Positions 31,877 to 41,055 of a stretch of DNA of 64,000 nucleotides are shown one piece after another. The DNA is from Geosiphon pyriformis (Eukaryota > Glomeromycota > Glomeromycetes > Archaeosporales > Geosiphonaceae), in the NCBI GenBank assembly GCA_016748015.1, contig JAAOMT010000201.1, positions 198,336 to 262,335 of the forward strand. Reading direction: 5' to 3'. Every line of letters begins with the position of its first letter. The first letter of the stretch is position 1. The notes below the pieces were generated by a model, which saw only the letters and a program-made list of their open reading frames with translations, did no database searches and had not been told where the DNA came from. The translations under genes and the position numbers were made by a program.

Positions 31877-32598
31877 TATTACTTATAAAAAAATATAGAA
31901 AAAAAATAGTAGAAAAAAACAAATAGACCAATAAAAAAATAGTAGTTAGCATATAAGCACATTGCTCGAGAATGTGAATGATCTCATAAAACCTAAATTA
32001 TGTATATATAGCAGTAGCATTAGAAGCAGAAAAGACAGACCTTTTAGTTTAAATTTAATCTAAGTGACCCTTCAAATCACAAATATCAATAAATAATTAT
32101 TTGCTATCTCAATCTACATTTTACTATTAACACTTCATGTTAATAATAATTTATACTTGACCACAGAGAAACAATAGCTCTTGATTATGGCTATTGATGG
32201 AATACTAATCTTAAATTGCTTTGGCTTATTTCTTTAGTTTTTTATTTTTTTTATTTTTCTTGTTTATTGTTGTTACTAATTAATTAAGGATTAAGCACTG
32301 AGTTATAGACATTATAGAAACTGATAAAAAATCTGTGAAACAAGGGTAAAACACTTATAGATTTGAGAATAGCTTACCAGGAGGATTACTGGTTACCATG
32401 CTAAAAAAAAAATTTGACAGAATTGTGATTCCAGAAGACTACTGAAAACCATCATTAAATCTCTGTCTATTATATAAAAAACTCCAATCAAAACCTTCAG
32501 ATTGATAAAACCTTCAGATATTAACACCAAACCAGCTATTAAGTACTAAGTTATGGATTTTTTATTTGACTTAAGACCCCAAATAAGTACTTGTAATA
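31877..32598 (+). repeat. 5' LTR of D
   Basis: 722 bp from TATTACTTATAA to TTGTAATA. It is the shortest family A LTR here, with a single CACATTGCTCGAG unit in place of an array. TATATATA near 32003 and the hairpin remnant near 32127 are kept. Confidence 0.9.
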
Positions 32599-32600
32599 TT

Positions 32601-32620
32601 TGGTGCTTCCTGTGAAATAT
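32601..32620 (+). other. Primer binding site of D
   Basis: TGGTGCTTCCTGTGAAATAT, two bases after the LTR. It is the same site as in A2 and E with transitions. Confidence 0.82.
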
Positions 32621-34860
32621 AATCTAATAGAGAACCAGCACCAACAGCAACTATCTAAAACAGTGGCAGAATCCAAAGAAACAGAGACAAACCATTTGGG
32701 ATTTGCAAAATCCTTATTTCAATATTATCACATTCATTTCAGATTAACAAATAATAATTGGCCAACAGAATTAGCTTTCAATTGCTATGTCAATAAAAAA
32801 ATTGCATACTACTTGGGAGGTCAAGGAGATCCAGAATTTGTGTTCAACAATTTCTTCAGTAAACTCCAAAGCACCACTCTTTCTCAAAACTATTTATTTG
32901 CACCCCTAATTACAGAAATAAACAGGGAGATCAAAAAGTATACCAAACAAAGATTTTCTATTATCTTTGCAGACAAAAAAAAAAATTACAAACACCAGTA
33001 GCAACTCCAAAACAAATTCAATTACTCACTTGGAAAAAACCAAAAGTCAATTCACCAATCAATTTATCATACCATTACACATCCAGAAGCACCATCAACA
33101 TAATATCAGCAGACATATCCATAGTAAACATAATAATACTATTAGCTAAAGTGTTGTTCTAAAGTAAACAAAAAAAGGCTAAACTATTAGGAACTTATGG
33201 TAATTATTTTGAGAAATTTAAATTATGATCTCCAATGCCATCAGAAACTTGATCACCATCATTACAACCAGATTTCAGAGCTGTTAATCCTTGAAAAATA
33301 ACTGACTTTAAGAAAGAGGAAGATAGTAATCAAGAAATTAATAAGCAAAACCTGATTCTAGAAAATCTGAAAATTGAAACTCTGATTAATCAAACTCTGG
33401 AAAATTAGAACAATTCAAATCCTGATATTATTAATTAGCAAAACTTATCTCCAGTCATTATGATCAATTTACCACCAGTCTCACAAATCACCAAATAGCA
33501 ACAACAATAGCCACAATCACCATCCCAGCAGCAACTACAACAACAATTAGTACAATTACAGCAACAAATTGTAGTACTAATAATATATGCACCAATCATA
33601 AAACTTGAAAAGTTTACTGGTGAAGAAGATGATATCCAAGCTTGGTTAAACAATGTTACTAAAATTATCATCACTAATAATTGGGACAATATCAGAGCCC
33701 TTCAAGTAATCCCATACTTTTTACAGGATACTGCCAATTTGTGGTATTAGAGTTTGGCCCAAAAACCCTAAATATTTGATACATTCAAGCTAGAATTTCT
33801 AAGATATTTTAACAATAACAACAGTATTAATTGCTTGGCTAATATATTCACCACTATGAAGCAAGGAGAAACAGAAACAGTTACTACTTATTTGGGATGC
33901 TTCCACAGGAATCTGCACCAGATCTAAGCCATTAATGCCAACTATTTTACAGTGGCCCAAATTCTAAATCAGTTCATTTGTGAATTATGTAGCAGCATTC
34001 TGCAACATATATGCCTATTGTATTTAACCAATCTTCAAGTCACAATTACCCACGCCAGAGATTTTGAAGCTACCAAATTAAAAGCTAATCATGCCCAAGC
34101 TGTAAATCTAGTAATAAAAAGATCATTTGACATGAATTTCAAATTAAAACAAATCAGTAATTCAATTAACCAAAAACTGGAAAGATACTTAGTTAACAAT
34201 CGCACAATTTATCAACTTTCACAATGACAAAATAATCAAAGAAACTTCAATTGTTTCCAAAATTAGATGTGTTCATCATCATCAACAAATTAGCAATGGC
34301 AGCAAAAAATGTGTATCTGCTACTACTGTGGTAAACAAGAACATTTAAGAATAGACTGCTAATTATGTATAGATAACCAATGATCAGAAAACCAATATCA
34401 AAATTCCAATTGCCAGTTTCAAACTCCAAGATATTAACCAAACCCAAAACTATATCAACCAAATTACATCTTGATAACACAGCAACCAATATACATACCT
34501 TCAATTTATCAATCATTAACACTCATAATTTATCAACCACCACAGCCACAAATAATTCATCAAAATCCAATAAATCAAACACAGCTATCAAACTCAGCTT
34601 ACTTGACATCCAGAAATCAAAGACTGAGAGTCACTCATACTTAACAAAACTGGAGATCAGCAATAGTTATGCACCAACCAATTTCCAGTTCCTCAACTCA
34701 ATCATCAGAACCATAACAGCAGAGTTCGGAAACCAAATATATTCAAAACTTGAATTCTCAGAACTATTTAAGTTTCCTGGTTACTCCAGAAGATGCCACA
34801 TCTAACAACTAGGAAATCAATCAAAAGCCACTTATTAGCAATATACCTCCAGCAACCATT
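32621..34860 (+). pseudogene. Gag, element D
   Basis: The N-terminal domain (to 33001) has NHLGFAKSLFQYYHIHFRLT and FNCYVNKKIAYYLGG. An acidic/Gln-rich stretch follows (33300-33570). The Retrotrans_gag core starts KLEKFTGEEDDIQAWLNNV and contains NLWY, LEFLRYFNNNNSINCLA and TTYLGCFHRNLHQIQAINAN. Next come ILNQFICELCSSILQHI and ARDFEATKLKANHAQAVNLV (33952-34227 open). The CCHC knuckle CYYCGKQEHLRIDC is near 34318-34362, followed by an Asn/Thr-rich tail. It has multiple stops and no ATG near the start. Confidence 0.85.
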
Positions 34861-35320
34861 ATAAAAGACAAATCTCTTGTAGCCATTTTTCTCTTTCAAC
34901 TTGAGAAATTAACAATGCCTCTTTTTAGTGGAACTGCACTTAATACCAATCCCATCACTGCCATATACACTGACACCAAGGTTGATAATCAGATCATTAA
35001 ACTGATTTTGAATAGTGAGTCAACAGACAGCATCATTACATAACAACTCATGGACCAATTAGGTCATCAAGTTAATCATGCTGTTAGTGCCAAAATAATA
35101 ATAGCTAATAAAATAACCAAAACTCTTATTGGTAAGATTGATAACTTCCCATTTGAAGTCAATGATATTATTACACCAATTAAAGTTTTAATGATAAAAA
35201 CTATGCAGTACCAAGTACTAATCAGTAACAACTGGCTAGTTAAAACCAATATCATGCTCAACTGGAACATATAAAAGCTATAGCTCAGCCAGAATAGATA
35301 ACATATAAGAGTGCCAACCA
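34861..35320 (+). pseudogene. Protease, element D
   Basis: It reads YTDTKVDNQIIKLILNSEST (active site D-S-G now N-S-E), DSIIT, MDQLGHQVNHAVSAKIIIAN, IGKIDNFPFEVNDIITPIKV and YQVLISNNWLVKTNIMLNWN. It stops about 12 residues past the domain at the family B LTR. It is inactive. Confidence 0.85.
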
Positions 35321-36290
35321 TGTTATTACCAGAGGTTTTTGGTCTCTTTTCTTGAATGTTATTAATGTTTGTTTGTTGTAAATTCACGTTTTTTAGAAGC
35401 AGTTGAACCTTCAATAACTGAATTTATCTTCAAATTATCTCCTATAATTTGAACCACTAGGCTTATAAGTGGAATGACCAATTCTGTATCAGTTACTTTA
35501 TGTAGTTATGTTGTAGTAAACATCAACTCTTTTCCAGGAATTGCTTATCTGAAAGTTCACTAAAATGTGTAGTTATTTTGCTGTAAAAGTCAACTCTTCT
35601 ACAAGAATCTCATCTGTAGACTACCCAAATGATTATGATAAAAAAAGAAGAGAAAAATAAAAGAAATATAAAAGAAATGAAATTTTTATCAAAGAAAACA
35701 TTTTCTATTCAGGCCTAAAGTCACTAACAGTTTATTGAAATTGGTAACTAATCAATTTCAAAATGTTAGTTGTGTTAAGGGAATTTCAAGTATAATAATT
35801 TAAGAATTTGGTTTTCAAATATTTAATTTTTATTTGATTTTGTAAAAGATAATTTGTTCTAATTAAGATATCTAAAATAAGATACTGTGGTAAGATATAA
35901 AAAAATATATTTTCTTGAATGGAAAAGCTCTTTTTTTATACAACTTGTTATAATACTAGTCTTTGAATTTGCACTTTTTTTTTTGCTCTAATTCGGCAAA
36001 CTAAAGCTATATTTCAGTAAACTACAAGTTATTTCACTGAATTATTGATTATTTTAGCCAATTTTTATTAATTTCGATGAATTTTGATTATATTAAATGA
36101 TTTAGAGTATTGTGTAATTTGATCATCTTAATTTCTATAGTACAAATTAGGTTATTGGTTGAATGATAATAATTGCAAATTTGATTAAATAATAGGTAAT
36201 AATTAAAATGATAATCATATATGCTAATTAATAATAAGAATTATGAAGATAATTTTATGCTAATTAATAGCTAAAATTTTACTGGTAACA
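35321..36290 (-). repeat. 3' LTR of G (family B, subtype 1)
   Basis: 970 bp from TGTTATTACC to CTGGTAACA. It shares GAGGTTTTTGGTCTC, then AAATTCACGTTTTTTAGAAG, with the 5' LTR of G but not with the LTRs of I, which defines a subtype. Confidence 0.92.
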
Positions 36291-36306
36291 TAATTTTCTC
36301 CTTAAA
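36291..36306 (-). other. Polypurine tract of G
   Basis: The plus strand TAATTTTCTCCTTAAA corresponds to TTTAAGGAGAAAATTA on the element strand, next to the LTR. Confidence 0.75.
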
Positions 36307-36765
36307 ACTAAGTTCTGTTGAAGTTCAAGCACTATCTGTAATATTAAGATAGTGGTCCAAGATAATTTAAGTGATTTGGTCTAAAAATTGTTAAAATTTC
36401 AGTTCTGTAAGTTTGCCAATGTATTGAATTTTTATTGGTTACAGTATTGGATTTTGTAGAACATTTTTACAAGTGTTGAACAAATCATAGAGTCTAAAAG
36501 CTGTTCTAAGTTTGTAGTAAGTGTTTGTTGGTTCAGCTGCTGTCTTGAATTCATTGTGAATTTGTTTTTGTATTGTTTTAGAAATAAGGTTTGTTGTTTC
36601 AAGTTTCAGTTTTTGTTTATAAAGTGTTTTTTTAATATGAAAATATTTGTATATAAGAGTATATTCATTGTTTTGTTCATTAAGAAATAGTAGAAGTTTT
36701 TGTTGGATGGTAGCATTTGGTGAAATGTTAATAGGAGCAAATAAGAGGTTTTCTTTTTATTGAGC
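36307..36765 (-). pseudogene. 3' accessory ORF, C-terminal two thirds, element G
   Basis: Minus strand: an ISPNATIQQK-like start, the STLVKMFYKIQYCN segment and a terminus LNFNRT corresponding to LDFDRAQS in element I. It aligns with 52965-53400 of I. Its 5' end is joined directly to the RNase H domain, so integrase and the first part of this ORF were deleted. Confidence 0.7.
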
Positions 36766-37095
36766 TATTTGAGGCCAATATTGTCAGTTAGGATGTCAAA
36801 TTCTTTTCCATTCTTCAGATATTGTTAAAAGTGTTTAAGAGCCCAAATAACTGTGATAGCTTTTAATTCAGTTAAGTCATATTTGAGTTCTGTTGGTTTG
36901 AGTGTTCTATTGATATAGGCAATGACTTGTTTTTGGCCATTTTCATCCAATTGTAATAAGATGGAACCAAATGCTATGTGTGAAGCATCAGTGGCTAGTT
37001 GAAACTATTTGTTGAAGTTTGAGTATGCAAAAACTGGGGCTGTTATCAGTCTTGTTTTAAGAGTTTCAAAAGCTTTTTGTTGTTTTTCAGTCTAT
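36766..37095 (-). pseudogene. Partial RNase H domain, element G
   Basis: Minus strand: AFETLKTRLITAPVFAY, FQLATDASHIAFGSILLQLD (catalytic Asp in TDAS kept), VIAYINRTLKPTELKYDLTELKAI, WALKHF and FDILTDNIGL. It stops just after the second conserved Asp and fuses to the 3' ORF. This junction marks the integrase deletion. Confidence 0.82.
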
Positions 37096-37890
37096 TTATA
37101 TGGCACGTTTTTGTTGATAAGATAATTAAGTGGTTTGGCAATTTTGAAAATCCTTTGATGAATTTCCAATAGTAAGAGATTAATCTTACAAATTCTTATA
37201 ACTCTGTGGTATTTTTGGGAGTTTGAAAGTTTTTAACAGCACTGATTGTTTCAGAGTTTGGTTTGACTCTATTTTTGCTAACAATGTGTCCAAAAAAAAT
37301 TAAGCTTGTTTTCCCAAAGTAATATTTTTCAATGTTTAACTTCAACTCTGCTTTCCATAATTGTTGAAAAACTTCTCACAAGTGAATAAGATAAGCTTCA
37401 AAGCTTGGTAAGTACACATCAGTGTCATCAAGATAAACAACTACTAATTGTCATAAGAGTTCTTCATATACAACATTCATGAGTCACTAGAATGTTGCTG
37501 GTATATTGTAGAGTTCAAAAGGCATAATATTAAATTCAAAGTTTCTTTTTTGGATGGTAAAGGCTGTTTTGGGTCAGTCTTTTGAATCTATTTCAACTTG
37601 CCAGTATCCACTTTCCAAGTCTAAAGTTGAAAAAAACTTGGCTTTTCCTAGAGCATCTAGCATGTTATCAATTCTTGAAAGAGGATAGGCATCTCCAATT
37701 ATTATATTGTTGAGCTGATGATAGTTTACACAGAATCTGATTTTTCTATTTTTCTTTTTGACCAAAACTACTGGTAAGGCCCATGAACTTCTTGATGGTT
37801 GAATCAATCTATTATTAAGCATTTTTTGGATCTCTTCTCTGATAAATTGATGGTTAGCAGGTAGAACTTAATAGCCTTGTTGTTATTTTG
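37096..37890 (-). pseudogene. Reverse transcriptase, element G
   Basis: 82 open codons at 37574-37822 include LNNRLIQPSRSSWALPVVLV, KKKNRKIRFCVNYHQLNNII, AYPLSRIDNMLDALGKAKFF and STLDLESGYWQVEID. The frame then continues with stops to FEFNIMPFELYNIPATF, the box VVVYLDDTDVYLPSFE (YLDD kept), KYYFGKTSLIFFGHIVSKN and KNFQTPKNTTEL. The sequence is clearly distinct from family A RT (for example AYPLSRIDNML), which supports a separate family. Confidence 0.88.
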
Positions 37891-38464
37891 GTGGAGCATC
37901 TTCTGTGTGAATCTGATGTTAGACAATATTAGTTTTTTCAAGGTCATTGTTGTCTTTTGCAAATATGTTTGCAAATTCAGTTATCAGCTGTTTCAATTGT
38001 CTTTGTTGTTGGGGTTCTAAGGGACTTATGTTAATTCAAAAGAGTTTTTCTTCCAAAAAGTGGTAGTTTTTAGTAGTAAAAGTGATGTTTGGGTTTGGAA
38101 ATAAAATATGTCTTATAATTTCGATGAAATTGTTGACAATCTAAGGGTTTTTATTTTGAAAGATATTGCTATGTATAATTCCAATTTCTAACTTATTTAA
38201 CAAAACAATGAGGTAGTTGTTAGGGTTGTAGAAAGTAATTCGAAATTTCTTCATTCTTTTTGGTATGTAGACATTTGGAATTAAGATATTATGTTTTGAA
38301 CAGATTTGTTTATTGGATTCAAAAATTTGTTGGGTAGTAATAGGTTTTGAGCAAGTGTAAATTTTGTGATATTTTCCAAAAAATGAAATGGTAATTGGTT
38401 GGGGAAGTTGAAGAATCTGGTGAGATTTACTTTGTATATTGAAAGCTATGTTTATTGAAACTAT
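37891..38464 (-). pseudogene. Post-dUTPase linker, element G
   Basis: Minus strand: ITISFFGKYHKIYTCSKPIT, TQQIFESNKQICSKHNILIP, YIPKRMKKFRITFYNPNNYL and VLLNKLEIGIIHSNIFQ, then toward RT a QQRQLKQLITEFANIFAKDN block. It aligns with 53786-54240 of I. The last few bases are cut off by the solo LTR. Confidence 0.72.
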
Positions 38465-39268
38465 TATTACAGGTGATTATTTGGGGTCTTAAATCAAATA
38501 ACAAACTTGTAATCTGGTGCTCAAAAGCTATTCCCAATGATGGTGATCTGAAAGTGTTGTTTGTCTAAAGGTTTTGGTTGTTGAGTTCTTTGTATAATAG
38601 ACAGAGATTTAATAGTGGTTTATTCATAGCTTCTTAGAATCACAATTCTGTCAATTCTTCTCTTAGCATGGTGGCCAGCAATCCTCTGATAAGTAATCTA
38701 TAATTCTTTTATGTGCTTTACCCACTCACAGAGGTTTTTTATCAGGCAATCCTTGACATCAATAACTTAGCGCTTAATCTTCAATCAATTAGTAAAACAA
38801 AGAAGTAACAACAATAAAAGAAAATAAAACAAAGAATAACAGAAAATAAAAAATGAGAAATCAGCCAAGATGATAAATATTAGTAATCTGTTAATAGCCA
38901 TGATTAAGAGCTATAGTTTCAGTGTGATTAAGTATCAATTACTATCAACATGAAGTGTTGATAGTGGAGAGTGGATTGAAATGATGAATAATTATTTATT
39001 AATATTGTGGATGGAATGTTTTTAACTAAAGAATTCTTCTTTTTCTACTTCTAACATTATTGCTATATATACATAATTGATGTTCTATGAGATTGCTCAC
39101 ATTTTTGAGTGATGTGCTATGATTTCTTGAGCAATGCTCACATTACTAAGCAATGTGTTATGATTTTCATCATTGCTCTATATTGCTGAGCAATGTGCTC
39201 ACATGCTAAATGCTATTTGCTTATTGGTTTACTATTTTTCTATATCTGTTTTTTTTTTATGAGTAACA
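38465..39268 (-). repeat. Solo family A LTR inside dUTPase end of G
   Basis: 804 bp from TATTACAGGT to GAGTAACA with flanks CTAT (38461-38464) and CTGT (39269-39272). Compared with uninterrupted copy I (ACTGGAACTGTGAATCG near 54233), removal of the LTR and one 4-bp copy restores the dUTPase C-terminus. It has AGCAATGTG-type units (about 39100-39205) and the hairpin at 38942-38964. Confidence 0.93.
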
Positions 39269-39272
39269 CTGT

Positions 39273-39690
39273 AAATCATCTAGTTGAACCAAAATCTTGA
39301 GTTCCTCTTTTACTTTTTTCTAGTTGTTCTCTGTTGTTAATTGATTGTAAACTCGAAATATTAATTAAGAGTAGATAAATTGCTTGGGCAATCTTTTCTA
39401 CATGTTTAATTTTAAATAATTTGTCAGTTTCATTCTGTAGCATGATAGTAATATTTTCAGTATATTTTGCATTTATAACTTCTCCTCTAATGTTGATTTC
39501 TTTGCTTGCCAATGATAATCTGAATGCAATTTGAATTATTGCTCCAGGTAGAATTTCAAGAGTGATTTTAAGGTTGATTTTTGTCAAGGACTTTGGTTGG
39601 AGAACCAAAGTATCTTTTCCTGGGTATTTTAAATCATATTCAGCATCAATCTTATGTGTTTTTTTTGGTTTAATTTTTGGCCATGGTTGT
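39273..39690 (-). pseudogene. dUTPase domain, element G
   Basis: Minus strand (39276-39608 open): LTKINLKITLEILPGAIIQI, AFRLSLASKEI (motif 2), RGEVINAKYTENI (motif 3, Asp to Asn), IKHVEKIAQAIYLLL (motif 4) and RGTQDFGSTR (motif 5). Motif 1 lies just upstream (MLNMI in place of DAGYDL). It is inactive. Confidence 0.83.
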
Positions 39691-40136
39691 TGAAATATTT
39701 AAGTTGTAGGGATGGTTGATTTTCAAGAAGATAAATAAAAGTAGTTGGTAGTTTTTCTACCAGTTCAGATACTGCAAATTCGATTTCATTTTCATCATTC
39801 TCATCTGGCAGAGGAATGCTAAGAGCATAGTATTCTAAACATTATTGATTATCACAAAGCATAACACATTCTTCATATAATTGAATATTTATTTGCTCTA
39901 ATTATTAAATTTGAGCTTCTTTGGTTAGATATATATGACTTACAATTTGGTGGTAAGTTTTTACTTTATCTTCATAATCAAATCTAGCTAATTCTATAGT
40001 ATACTCAATGTATTCAGCTTCTTTTATTTGGCAAACATCTTCTTGGGTGGCTCTATTGATTAATGTTATTGTTAAGTCAAAAATCATTTCAGCATCATAA
40101 GAATAATAGTACAGTTTGTTGAGAGCATTGTTGTAT
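39691..40136 (-). pseudogene. Helical segment and Cys module 2, element G
   Basis: Minus strand: NTAYNNALNKLYYYSYDAEM, FDLTITLINRATQEDVCQIK, EYIEYTIELARFDYEDKVK and YHQIVSHIYLTKEAQI, then LCDN..CLEYYALSIPLP with most module-2 Cys lost. It is cut in the preceding segment by element E at GCTG. The helical part has no counterpart I can align in family A beyond position. Confidence 0.72.
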
Positions 40137-40376
40137 GCTGTGTTATTCATAGAAATATAGGGAATATATATTAGCATAGTTATTAATCAATCAGAAGTAG
40201 ACATAGTAAAATGTGGAATTCCAGGATTCCTCTCAGGAATTGCAGGATTCCAGGAATTACAGGATTCTTATAAAGAATTGCAGAATTCTAGAATTCCTCT
40301 TAAAGAAATTGCAGGATTCCAGGAATCCCAAAATTCCTGTTGTAAAGAATTGAGGAATTGAGGAATCTCAATTATG

Positions 40377-40384
40377 TATATATA
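40377..40384 (+). promoter_or_regulatory. TATA box in the 5' LTR of E
   Basis: TATATATA in the context ATTATGTATATATAGCAG. It is conserved at the same place in every family A LTR (for example 49729-49736), just downstream of the U3 array and about 110 bp upstream of hairpin 1. It probably sets the start of the genomic RNA. Confidence 0.65.
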
Positions 40385-40492
40385 GCAGTAGAATTAGAAA
40401 CTAAAAAGACAGATCTCTCAATTTAGATTTCATCTGGACAACTTTCCAAAATCACAAATAAATAACTGTTTGTTATCTCAAACCCGCTGCCA

Positions 40493-40515
40493 CTATCAAC
40501 ATGAAGTGTTGATAG
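40493..40515. repeat. Hairpin 1 in LTR of E (flipped loop)
   Basis: CTATCAACA, a five-base loop TGAAG, then TGTTGATAG: a perfect 9-bp stem. Other plus-strand copies have the loop CTTCA. Confidence 0.88.
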
Positions 40516-40540
40516 TAATTGATACTTAACCCCATTGGAA

Positions 40541-40565
40541 CAATAGCTCTTGATCATGGCTATTG
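40541..40565. repeat. Hairpin 2 in LTR of E
   Basis: CAATAGC ... GCTATTG with an 11-base spacer TCTTGATCATG. It is conserved next to hairpin 1 in the family A LTRs. Confidence 0.8.
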
Positions 40566-41006
40566 ATGAAATACTAACTTGCAAATCACCTTGGCTTATT
40601 TCTTTTTTTTCTTTATTTTCTTTTTTTTTCTTTATTTTTTGCCTTGATTTTATTGTTGTTTACTAACTCTATTGAAGATTAATGTGTGGGGTACTGATGT
40701 CAGGATAAACATGACTGGTAAAAGACCCAGAAATAAGGATAGAACACTCAATTGAGGATAGCTTACCAGAAAGAATACTGGTTATCAAGCTGAGAAAGAA
40801 ATTGATGAAACTGTGGTTTCGGGAAGCTATAGATAAAACTATTACCATTGAATCTCTGTTCATTATACAAAGAACTCAACCAAACCCTTCAGATACAAAC
40901 CCTTCAGACACAAACCTTCAGATCACTATCAACTGCAACTAAATTTGAGCACCAAGTTACAGGTTTGTTATTTAATCTAACACCAGAAATAGTCACCTGT
41001 AAAATT

Positions 41007-41026
41007 TGGTGCTCTTTGTGAAGTAT
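41007..41026 (+). other. Primer binding site of E
   Basis: TGGTGCTCTTTGTGAAGTAT, two bases after the LTR, followed by an in-frame TAA. Confidence 0.83.
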
Positions 41027-41055
41027 AATCTTATAGAGAACCAACACCAACACAA

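Larger units (their letters stand above)
31877..35320 (+). mobile_element. Element D (family A), 5' third only
   Basis: 5' LTR, primer site, gag and protease of a plus-strand family A element. It stops abruptly at the LTR of element G. No D sequence with a matching duplication is found to the right of G, where a minus-strand element begins instead. Confidence 0.85.
40141..41004 (+). repeat. 5' LTR of E
   Basis: 864 bp from TGTTATTCAT to CTGTAAAA. It carries a GGAATTGCAGGATTCC-type array (about 40215-40345), the TATATATA box (40377-40384), hairpin 1 (40493-40515, loop orientation flipped relative to other copies), hairpin 2 (40541-40565) and a T-rich tract (40590-40640). Confidence 0.94.
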
